Part shown: positions 45,807 to 53,651 of the stretch, piece after piece
Layout: each line of letters opens with the position of its first letter
Numbering within the stretch: the first letter of the stretch is position 1
Assembly: GCA_021202985.1 (NCBI GenBank)
Contig: JAJQCA010000047.1
Location: 62,001 to 126,000 of the forward strand
Length of the DNA: 64,000 bases
DNA from: Alistipes sp.
GTDB lineage: Bacteria; Bacteroidota; Bacteroidia; Bacteroidales; Rikenellaceae
Reading direction: 5' to 3'
The notes under the pieces: model-generated
What the model was told of the DNA's origin: nothing
Database searches by the model: none
What the model saw: only the letters and a program-made list of their open reading frames with translations
Translations under genes and position numbers: made by a program

Positions 45807-47075
45807 ATGGCCAAATATACGCTCGAAACAGTCAGCACTCCCCGACAGGTACGGGAATTTCTCGACCTGCCCAAACGGCTTTACGCCGGCAACCGCTACT
45901 ACGTCCATCCGTGGGACAAGGATATCGAGAGCCGCTTCGACCCGGCCCGTAACGAGCTGCTTGCCGACGGGGAAGCCCTCCGGTGGCTGCTGCGCGACGA
46001 GACGGGCAAGGTGGTCGGAAGGATCGCGGCATTCTATAACCGCGAGGTAGCGGCCATGAACGAGCAGCCCACAGGCGGGTGCGGATTTTTCGAATGCGTG
46101 GACGACCAGCAGGCGGCGAATATGCTGTTCGACGCCTCGCGCGACTGGCTCGCATCCAAAGGGATGGAAGCGATGGACGGTCCCATCAATTTCGGGGAGA
46201 GGGACCAGTGGTGGGGCCTGCTTATAGAGGGGTTCGAATTCCAGCCCCTGTACGCAAATCCCTACAACTTTCACTACTACAAAAAACTGTTCGAAGACTA
46301 CGGCTTTAAGAACTATTTCTACCAGCATACGTACATCCGCAACCTCGTATCGGGCGAACTCGGCACATCGGTATACGAACGTGCGAAACGCCTGCAGGAG
46401 ACTCCCGGTTACCGCTTTTGCCATATAGACAAAAAGAATCTCGACCAGGCGGCGGACGATTTCCGTCTCGTTTACAATAAGGCATGGGCGCATTTCCCCG
46501 GAGTGAAACCGATGGAGAGGGAGAAGACCCACAAGATGCTCCGCGATATGAAGCCCATAATGGATGAGAAACTTATCTACTTCGCCTACTTCAACGACGA
46601 GCCGATAGGGTTCTTTATAATGGTCCCCGACCTCAACCGGCTTATCGGCCGATTCCGGGGACGCATGAACTGGTTCAACGGGCTGAGGCTGCTGTCCATG
46701 CTCAAATTCACCCGTAAGGCCGACCGCGTGTTCGGGATCATTTTCGGGGTGGTCCCCGAATTCCACGGCAAAGGTATCGAATCGGGGATGATGTACGAGT
46801 TCGAGAAGGTAGTCGGCTCCGGGAACCTTAAATATAAGACACTCGAACTGGCATGGGTCGGCGATTTCAACCCGGTGATGATGCGTATGGTGGAAAATTA
46901 CGTCTGCGCCAAGAAGCATAAGCTCCACGCCACCTACCGCTACCTTTTCGACCGCGAAAAGCCTTTCACCCGTTGTCCCCGCCTCGGGGGGCGCACGGCG
47001 CAACACCGACTGATTCGTTTTACAATCCGCCCATATTCGGGAAGGAATCCGATATCTTCCGGTCATTGGTTTTAA
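45807..47075 (+). CDS. GNAT-like N-acyltransferase
   Basis: A protein of about 422 residues beginning MAKYTLETVSTPRQVREFLD. The central region has DGPINFGERDQWWGLLIEGF, YGFKNYFYQHTYIRNL and PEFHGKGIESGMMYEFEKVV, the pattern of a duplicated GNAT fold common in Bacteroidota; substrate unknown. After PFTRCPRLGG the last 26 residues look unlike protein. Removing one G from the six-G run at 46986-46991 would end the protein at GARRNTD. So the C-terminus may be frameshifted. Confidence 0.8.
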   Translation: MAKYTLETVSTPRQVREFLDLPKRLYAGNRYYVHPWDKDIESRFDPARNELLADGEALRWLLRDETGKVVGRIAAFYNREVAAMNEQPTGGCGFFECVDDQQAANMLFDASRDWLASKGMEAMDGPINFGERDQWWGLLIEGFEFQPLYANPYNFHYYKKLFEDYGFKNYFYQHTYIRNLVSGELGTSVYERAKRLQETPGYRFCHIDKKNLDQAADDFRLVYNKAWAHFPGVKPMEREKTHKMLRDMKPIMDEKLIYFAYFNDEPIGFFIMVPDLNRLIGRFRGRMNWFNGLRLLSMLKFTRKADRVFGIIFGVVPEFHGKGIESGMMYEFEKVVGSGNLKYKTLELAWVGDFNPVMMRMVENYVCAKKHKLHATYRYLFDREKPFTRCPRLGGRTAQHRLIRFTIRPYSGRNPISSGHWF

Positions 47076-47103
47076 CCTACCCGATTTCGAACCGGGCCGG
47101 GCC

Positions 47104-47829
47104 TCAGAATACTTCGCGCAGGATTTGTATCGAGCGGATATTATTGATGCCGTCGAGGTGGTATGAAAAGTAGGATATCATGGCCGAAAGAAAAGCGGAG
47201 CGTTTCTCGCGCGACAGCCTGATATCGTGAAGCCCTTCAACCCTGCTTTGCATAAGCAAATCCAGCAGCCGGCTGTTCTCCCTATCGAAAGCCATCCCGT
47301 GCGGCGGTTCGAGGGGAGTGAAGATGCCTTCCTGAATGTCGAACCGGAAACCGTCCGTGTATTCGTTACCGGGACAGAAACCGAGGTAGGGGCTGAGTTT
47401 GGCGAGGAACCAGATATGGAAATTAGCAACCCCGTCGTCCATCGCATCGAGAGCCTCCACAGCCCCGCGGACGAAGCCGTAGATGGGGCTTTCGGGTTCG
47501 GTTTCACGAACCAGGCGATAAATCACCTCGGCCATGAACAGCGATATGGTGCTCTTACGGATATCGAACGGGATAGTGGTTAGCGGTACGGCCGGCCGTA
47601 CCTCCCGGATACGGTGAAGTTCCATCCGGGGCGATTCCAGTCCTACCAGGTCCAGCAGGAACATGGGTTGGAACAGAGCGCTACGGTTGCCTTTCGAACG
47701 GCCTCCCCTGACACCCTGAACCATATAGGTCTGCCGGCCGACGGTATCGGTCAGCAGATAGAGGATGACCGACGTCTCCCCGTACTTCACGGTATGCAGG
47801 ACAATCCCGCTGGCTTTATAACTTTTCAT
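47104..47829 (-). CDS. recO: DNA repair protein RecO
   Basis: RecO works with RecF and RecR in gap repair. The sequence starts MKSYKASGIVLHTVKYGETS and has VYMVQGVRGGRSKG-type OB-fold residues (TYMVQGVRGG) and a C-terminal helical domain with GFCPGNEYTDGF. I chose the internal ATG at 47829; a longer frame starts at 47859. Convergent with the GNAT-like gene. Confidence 0.92.
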   Translation of the reverse strand: MKSYKASGIVLHTVKYGETSVILYLLTDTVGRQTYMVQGVRGGRSKGNRSALFQPMFLLDLVGLESPRMELHRIREVRPAVPLTTIPFDIRKSTISLFMAEVIYRLVRETEPESPIYGFVRGAVEALDAMDDGVANFHIWFLAKLSPYLGFCPGNEYTDGFRFDIQEGIFTPLEPPHGMAFDRENSRLLDLLMQSRVEGLHDIRLSREKRSAFLSAMISYFSYHLDGINNIRSIQILREVF

Positions 47830-47866
47830 CGCATTCGCCGGTCGTCGGCTGCGCCTCACTCAGCTA

Positions 47867-48808
47867 TCAAATAAACATTTTATCGGCCGGGTGGGACTCT
47901 GGCAGCGAAAACAGCGACCGTACCCTTTTCTCGACCTTCTCCCGGTCCGCACGGTCAAACTGGCGCATGTGAACCGTCACCGGTTTACCGGAATCCCTGG
48001 TCCGGAATTCCAATTTGTATGTGTTCTTTGCCACCACCACCTTCGCTTCGGTAATCGACCCGAAGGGCAAAGATACCACTTCCTTCCCGTTCCGGGCCAC
48101 CTTAAAGACGTTATCCCTGAAAGAAAACCGGTCCCTCGGCAGCGAAAGCTCTATTATCATTCCGACGAGCCATATTCCGAAGCATACCGAAAAAGGCACG
48201 AGGTCCCGCAGGTTTACCCGCCCGTCGGCCGAAAAGAAGTCCGTTAAAACAATTATGGCGGTTATTGCCCCGAAAACCACCATGAAAGCGGTGAACGGAC
48301 CTATGTAGTTAGAAAAAACTGCTGAAGAATAGGCCTCCACCGAGAACTCGTGCTGACTATTTTCGTTTGCCGATACTATCTTCCCGGCTGCTTCGGGACT
48401 TCGCAGGTTGCTCAGACACTCTTCGGCGAATATACGGTCGATTTTCGCCCTGTCCTCAGGTGAGTATTGCGATACGGCTATGTGGGCGCGCCTGCCGTCG
48501 GAAAGGAAAAACACGTAGCGTTTCTTCTCCCTGTGGACGTCCACCACGTCGGAAAAAGCGAACCGCTCCTTACCGGATTTCACCACTCCGTACCTTATGG
48601 CAAGCCGGTGCATCCGGAAGAAACCTTCCTGAAACAGCGCCAAAAGGGCGGTGAAGACCATCATTATCCCCCCGGGCATGAAATTTTCCCCGGTACGGCC
48701 CGACAGCCAATTGGAAAATACCACCAGGGCGATACCGGCCGGCACCACGGACAACCTGGTCAGCCACCATCTTCTCTTGTCACAGGAAAATTTCGCGTAA
48801 GCCGCCAT
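47867..48808 (-). CDS. membrane protein with PH-like domains, copy 1
   Basis: A 313-residue protein with four membrane helices in two pairs (about 18-60 and 170-225), each followed by a PH-like soluble part (FAFSDVVDVHREKKRYVFFL; VFKVARNGKEVVSLPFGSI). It is a paralogue of the next gene, with the shared pattern FAEECLSNLRSPEAAGKI against LSEECLKYLAAPDAKEKI. Function unknown; a bacterial PH-type membrane scaffold is an inference. Confidence 0.75.
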   Translation of the reverse strand: MAAYAKFSCDKRRWWLTRLSVVPAGIALVVFSNWLSGRTGENFMPGGIMMVFTALLALFQEGFFRMHRLAIRYGVVKSGKERFAFSDVVDVHREKKRYVFFLSDGRRAHIAVSQYSPEDRAKIDRIFAEECLSNLRSPEAAGKIVSANENSQHEFSVEAYSSAVFSNYIGPFTAFMVVFGAITAIIVLTDFFSADGRVNLRDLVPFSVCFGIWLVGMIIELSLPRDRFSFRDNVFKVARNGKEVVSLPFGSITEAKVVVAKNTYKLEFRTRDSGKPVTVHMRQFDRADREKVEKRVRSLFSLPESHPADKMFI

Positions 48809-48840
48809 TTACCGCTGATTTGATATATGACTGGAAGGGG

Positions 48841-49761
48841 TCAGAAGCCGAACAACTTATTCCCGTGGGCCGGTTTCTCGGGAAGGAAAAATATACTGCG
48901 TACCGTTTGTACTATGAATTTTATCTGCTTCCGCCCGAACGGCAGGAAAGGTATGAGTAATTTTTTATTTCTCCCGGTAAGGCGGAAAAACATATAATTC
49001 TTACCTCCCTGGGGGTCGAAGCCTACGCCTTCCACCTCCGACCGGTCGAAAGATTTCAGGACCTTTCCATTCCGGGACAGGGTAAAGCGGTCGCCACGGA
49101 AGGAGAATTCGCGACGCGGCAGGTACCTTTCGATTAAAAAGCAGACAAGCCACACGGGAATCATTTTAAACAACGGATACAGCGGCGCGAACGAGCCTGT
49201 TACCCGTGTCATAATAGTCACGAATGCAATTATGGCCATTATTGCGGTAATGAAAACGTACAAAGGATAAAACCAGGACGAATGTCTCGCACGGATGCTG
49301 AACTCGAATTTACTCACGTCGTTTGCGTCGGCTATTTTCTCTTTTGCGTCCGGAGCGGCAAGGTATTTCAGGCACTCCTCGGACAGCAGCTTGTCGATGG
49401 CCTTCTTATCGGCCTCCGAGAAATTTTCCACGTTCACTATTATTCTCCGGCGGGAGGCGAGGAAGAAAGCATACTCATCGCCGGTGTGCTGTACGTCTAC
49501 CACCTCGGCGAACGGGAACTGTGCCCTTATAATTTTAAGCACCCCGTCGTCGACCGTTATGTGAGGACGGTAAACCAGGTAAATCACCACCCTAACCACT
49601 GTACCCGCCGCACATAGGATCGAACCCAGCAGTGAATAAAAATCATGATATTGAGTGAAAAGCCACCAGAGGAATACGGCGAAAGCCGCAAATGCGATAA
49701 TAATTTTCAGGTTAAGGACCAGCCACTTGGTCCGGTCGGCATAGAAGACCTGTCGTGCCAT
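48841..49761 (-). CDS. membrane protein with PH-like domains, copy 2
   Basis: A 306-residue paralogue of the previous gene with the same two TM pairs (about 17-60, 165-215) and PH-like parts (FPFAEVVDVQHTGDEYAFFL; FTLSRNGKVLKSFDRSEVEG). The two genes are 32 bp apart and probably one transcript. Amino-acid similarity is moderate, so the duplication is old. Confidence 0.75.
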   Translation of the reverse strand: MARQVFYADRTKWLVLNLKIIIAFAAFAVFLWWLFTQYHDFYSLLGSILCAAGTVVRVVIYLVYRPHITVDDGVLKIIRAQFPFAEVVDVQHTGDEYAFFLASRRRIIVNVENFSEADKKAIDKLLSEECLKYLAAPDAKEKIADANDVSKFEFSIRARHSSWFYPLYVFITAIMAIIAFVTIMTRVTGSFAPLYPLFKMIPVWLVCFLIERYLPRREFSFRGDRFTLSRNGKVLKSFDRSEVEGVGFDPQGGKNYMFFRLTGRNKKLLIPFLPFGRKQIKFIVQTVRSIFFLPEKPAHGNKLFGF

Positions 49762-50027
49762 AAGCTTTTTAAGTTTGGGCCGGGCCGGAACGGCGCCGGG
49801 CTGATTATAATATATTGTATACTTTATTCACACCGTCTTCAAACCTGCTGTGCGGTTATCCGGGCGAGATAAATAAGTTTCGACGAGGCATGAGGAAACT
49901 GACACGGCAGTAACCGTAATCACCACCCGAACCTCAGGCCTTGCCATAAACGTCATACCGCTACCCGGACCGCCCGCTTAAAGAGCCTTATCCCCTCACT
50001 ATGCCGGCAGTTCCGGGCCGGGAGCCG

Positions 50028-52067
50028 TCAATTCCTCGACGGCAGGAACGACCAGTGCTTTGAGTATTCGAGCATCTGGTCCACATAGCTGTCGGGATAT
50101 TCCACCTGGATATCCACTATATTCCCGTTTTCCATCACCGGGTTGTATACCGGGTTGATGAATCCCGAATAGGGTGCGAGGTTGAGCGCGGCGTTACGTT
50201 CGAGCACCTCGGCGTGAAGTTCCGGATCCACCTGTACGCCGTAGGTTTCGACCAGCTTCCTGCCGGCCTCGAAATCGCCGGTGGACTTAATCCGCTGCAC
50301 CTCCTTCAAAAGCTGCCCGAACAGGCCGCGGAGCTTCTCGAAATCGTTCACCACCACATAGGTCTTGCCGTCCACTACCACCTTCTCTATAACATTGTCG
50401 CCTTTGCCCTGCTCGTAACACCACATGGCAATCAACTGGCGGTTGCGCATATGGGCCTGTTCGATATTCTTTCCGGGCTGAACGCGGCTGAGCTGGGTCA
50501 TCATCCCGTTCATTATGTAGCGCGAGTATTCGGCCCATGCCACGTCGGGCGTGGTGACTATACCGAGTTCCTGAAGTTTGGGATCGGCTATGTAATAGAG
50601 TGCGAAAAGGTCGGCACGGGCTTCTTCGAGGGCTGAACCGTAATTTTTCAGCTCGTCGCCTTTAACTCCGGGAGCCAACTGGCCGGAACCGTGCCCGAGG
50701 CATTCGTGCAGATCGGTGTGCAGGTTATCGGCCAGAGATCCGTATTTGACTATCCTCTCACGGTCCTCCTCCCGGAGCATGAACTCTTCGAGGAAACCGG
50801 TTCCCTTGCCCGCCTCCTCGTACGCGTCGGTGATATTCTCGATGGTCACCGATTTGGACCCGTAATCGCGCCTTATCCAGTCGGCGTTGGGCAGGTTTAC
50901 CCCTATGGGAGTGGCCGGATAGCAGTCACCGCCAAGCATGGCGGCCGTTATGACCTTTGCCGAGACGCCTTTGACTTCCTCCTTTTTGAAGCGGTCGTCT
51001 ATCGGCGAGTTATCCTCGAACCACTGTGCGTTGGCGCTTATTATTTCGGTGCGGCGGGTGGCCTCTATGTTTTTAAAGTTTATCATCGCTTCCCATGACG
51101 CTTTCAGCCCCAGCGGGTCGCCGTAGGTCTCGGTAAAGCAGCAGACGAAATCGACCCTCGACAGGGTGTCCTGAACCCACATAATATTGAATTCGTCATA
51201 CTCGCGCAGATCCCCCGAAACGTAGAAAGATATAAGTTTCCCGATAGAGGCCTTCTGCACCGGGTTGGCGTATTCCTGCGCCTTTTCCAGCCAGTAAACA
51301 ATCTTCTCTATCGCCGGCGAGTACATTCCGCCCACCTTCCAGACACGCTCCACGAGGTTACCGTCCCCGTCCCTGGTGAGTTTGCTGTTAAGCCCGTACG
51401 AAACAGGGGTGCTGTCTTTCGGGTCGGCCATCGCCTTGTAAAACCTCTCGGCTTCGCGCTGTGTAACCCCCTCGTAATAGTTCATGGCTGAGGTTGCCAG
51501 CATATCCACCCCGTCCTGCTGGTTCACCCTCAAGGGCACGAATTCCGGGTCGAATATCACCCGCTTTACTATATCGGTCAGCTCCTGGTAAGTACCGTAA
51601 TCGTCCGGGAACCTCTCCTGCGGGGTGGAAGAAAGCAGTTCATCGAAGAAGTTTTCGGTAAATTCCGGGACGAACTTGTCGTTGGAATAGTGGTGGTGCA
51701 CCCCGTTGGCGAACCACACTTTCTTCAGGTATTTTTCGAAAGCCGCCCAGTCTGCCGAGTTACGGTCGGCCTCACCGTATTCGTACATCGCTTCGAGCGT
51801 TCGGCGGACCGGCAGGTTGTAACGGCAGTTCTGGTCGAACAGGATATCCCTGCCGCACAGGGCCGCCCGGCTGAGGTAATAGACGAGCATCTTCTCGTCA
51901 AGGGTGAGCGAATCGAAATCGGGAACCTCGTAACGGAGGATTTTGATATCGTCGAAACGGTCCACGTCCCAGCTCCTGGCGGTCTCCACCGTTTCCGTGC
52001 CGCGGTGACATGAGGCTGTCGATATAATAGTTACGGACATAACTGTAAATACTAAATATTTAATCAT
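50028..52067 (-). CDS. dipeptidyl-peptidase III-like metallopeptidase (M49), lipoprotein
   Basis: A protein of about 679 residues starting MIKYLVFTVMSVTIISTASC, a lipoprotein signal. The zinc motif is HECLGH at residues 454-459 and the downstream EEARADL supplies the second glutamate, both M49 hallmarks. DPP III removes dipeptides from short peptides. Length is normal for Bacteroidota members. The start at 52091 would put eight residues before the signal; ATG 52067 is preferred. A TAACTTTG box is 22 bp upstream. Confidence 0.92.
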   Translation of the reverse strand: MIKYLVFTVMSVTIISTASCHRGTETVETARSWDVDRFDDIKILRYEVPDFDSLTLDEKMLVYYLSRAALCGRDILFDQNCRYNLPVRRTLEAMYEYGEADRNSADWAAFEKYLKKVWFANGVHHHYSNDKFVPEFTENFFDELLSSTPQERFPDDYGTYQELTDIVKRVIFDPEFVPLRVNQQDGVDMLATSAMNYYEGVTQREAERFYKAMADPKDSTPVSYGLNSKLTRDGDGNLVERVWKVGGMYSPAIEKIVYWLEKAQEYANPVQKASIGKLISFYVSGDLREYDEFNIMWVQDTLSRVDFVCCFTETYGDPLGLKASWEAMINFKNIEATRRTEIISANAQWFEDNSPIDDRFKKEEVKGVSAKVITAAMLGGDCYPATPIGVNLPNADWIRRDYGSKSVTIENITDAYEEAGKGTGFLEEFMLREEDRERIVKYGSLADNLHTDLHECLGHGSGQLAPGVKGDELKNYGSALEEARADLFALYYIADPKLQELGIVTTPDVAWAEYSRYIMNGMMTQLSRVQPGKNIEQAHMRNRQLIAMWCYEQGKGDNVIEKVVVDGKTYVVVNDFEKLRGLFGQLLKEVQRIKSTGDFEAGRKLVETYGVQVDPELHAEVLERNAALNLAPYSGFINPVYNPVMENGNIVDIQVEYPDSYVDQMLEYSKHWSFLPSRN

Positions 52068-52088
52068 GGCGCTATTTTTTGATCCTCC

Positions 52089-52145
52089 CAAAGTTATAGA
52101 AATTGCCCGAAATCAATGTTATTTCTAATCTAATTTCTAACTTTG
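52089..52145. promoter_or_regulatory. divergent promoters of the M49 and panC genes
   Basis: Two TAACTTTG boxes face away from each other: minus strand 52089-52096 and plus strand 52138-52145. They serve the M49 gene and panCD. Confidence 0.65.
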
Positions 52146-52226
52146 CAGCGCCCGTTTACGGGGTGACAGGGGCAAAAAACGTGCTGTGTTATACTAACCC
52201 GTGCCCCGGGACCGTTTAAGAGGACA

Positions 52227-53084
52227 ATGGAAATCGTAACCACACGCGCCGCATTGGCGGAGGCCCTGGCCGCAAAGCCCGGCAGCCCGCGGGGATTCGT
52301 CCCCACGATGGGCGCCCTGCACGCCGGCCATATATCGCTCGTGGAGCGGGCCAGGCGGGAAAACGAGGTGGTGGTGGCCAGCGTTTTCGTCAACCCTACC
52401 CAGTTCAACGACCCGGACGACCTTAAGCGTTACCCGCGCACCCCGCAGGAAGACATCCGGCTGCTGGAAGATGCCGGAACCGACATCGTGTTCATGCCCA
52501 CTCCGCAGGAAATATATCCCGAGCCGGACACGAGGGTTTTCGCTCTGGCAGGAGTTAGCGAAGTGATGGAAGGGGCCACGCGTCCCGGCCACTTCAACGG
52601 CGTGGCACAGGTGGTAAGCCGCCTGTTCGACCTGGTCCGTCCGGACCGGGCCTATTTCGGGGAGAAGGATTTCCAGCAGGTCGCCGTCATCCGGGCCATG
52701 TGCCGGGAGTGCGGCTACCGTCTCGAGATAGTGTCCTGCCCTACGGTTCGTGAAGCTGACGGGCTTGCGATGAGTTCCCGCAATACGCTTCTCGGGCCAG
52801 CCCACAGGGCCGCCGCGCCGGCTATTTACCGGGCTATGGACCGCGCCGCGAAGCAGGTCCGCACGTCGCTCGGGGAAGGTCAGGCACCGGCGGTCGAAGA
52901 CGTGGAGCGGCAGGTGGCGGAAGAGATAAATTCGGAGCAATTGTTGGAAGTTATATATTTCAGGCTCGTAAACGCCCGGACGCTCTCCCCGGCCCGCTCG
53001 TGGGACGAGGAAGGCGGAGTACAGGGCTGTGTGGCGGTACAGGCCGGCAAGGTCCGGTTAATTGACAACCTACGTTTCGTATAG
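52227..53084 (+). CDS. panC: pantothenate synthetase
   Basis: PanC joins pantoate and beta-alanine using ATP. The 285-residue protein has the nucleotide motif [12 protein letters not shown], the pantoate site [28 protein letters not shown] and the AMSSRN motif. It is followed after two bases by panD, the source of beta-alanine. Confidence 0.97.
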   Translation: MEIVTTRAALAEALAAKPGSPRGFVPTMGALHAGHISLVERARRENEVVVASVFVNPTQFNDPDDLKRYPRTPQEDIRLLEDAGTDIVFMPTPQEIYPEPDTRVFALAGVSEVMEGATRPGHFNGVAQVVSRLFDLVRPDRAYFGEKDFQQVAVIRAMCRECGYRLEIVSCPTVREADGLAMSSRNTLLGPAHRAAAPAIYRAMDRAAKQVRTSLGEGQAPAVEDVERQVAEEINSEQLLEVIYFRLVNARTLSPARSWDEEGGVQGCVAVQAGKVRLIDNLRFV

Positions 53085-53086
53085 CG

Positions 53087-53440
53087 ATGGAAATAGAAGT
53101 CCTAAAATCCAAGATACACCGGGTGACAATCACCGAGGCCAACCTTAACTATGTGGGCAGCGTCACCATTGACGAGGACCTGCTCGACGCCGCCAACATG
53201 ATACCCGGTGAGAAGGTTCAGATAGTGAACGCCAACAACGGAGAAAGGCTGGAAACCTATATCATCAAAGGACAGCGCGGAACCGGGTGCATCTGCCTCA
53301 ACGGCCCTGCGGCCCGCAAGGCAGCCGTGGGAGATGTGGTTATCATCATCTCCTACGCCCGTATGGACTTCGAGCAGGCAAAGGGCTTCGAACCGTGGAT
53401 AGTATTCCCGGACACCGCAACGAACAGGCTGGTTAAATAA
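53087..53440 (+). CDS. panD: aspartate 1-decarboxylase
   Basis: PanD makes beta-alanine from aspartate and self-cleaves at Gly24-Ser25 to form its pyruvoyl group; the sequence reads NYVGSVTID at that site. The 117-residue length and FNGPAAR-like [13 protein letters not shown] are normal. Coupled to panC. Confidence 0.97.
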   Translation: MEIEVLKSKIHRVTITEANLNYVGSVTIDEDLLDAANMIPGEKVQIVNANNGERLETYIIKGQRGTGCICLNGPAARKAAVGDVVIIISYARMDFEQAKGFEPWIVFPDTATNRLVK

Positions 53441-53477
53441 CCCTGTCGCACGTCGTACGGAGAACCAAGTTCCCGAC

Positions 53478-53526
53478 AAAAAATCCGGGGGTAAAAGGTA
53501 AGATACCTTTTACCCCCGGATTTTTT
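53478..53526. terminator. bidirectional terminator after panD
   Basis: A 23-bp stem around loop AGA, with six A residues before and six T residues after. Confidence 0.92.
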
Positions 53527-53615
53527 GTACCTGACTTAAGTACACGAATAATTCGGCACGTCGAGATAGGAAAAATATAATTCCCCGGCCGGGTTGGGAT
53601 TGGTGTAAAGTTCCG

Positions 53616-53623
53616 TAAATTTG
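53616..53623 (+). promoter_or_regulatory. -7 promoter box of M16 protease gene
   Basis: TAAATTTG, 29 bp before the ATG at 53652; TTGG about 20 bp upstream may be the -33 element. Confidence 0.6.
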
Positions 53624-53651
53624 TGCCGGTAAATAATTTAATAAACCCGAT

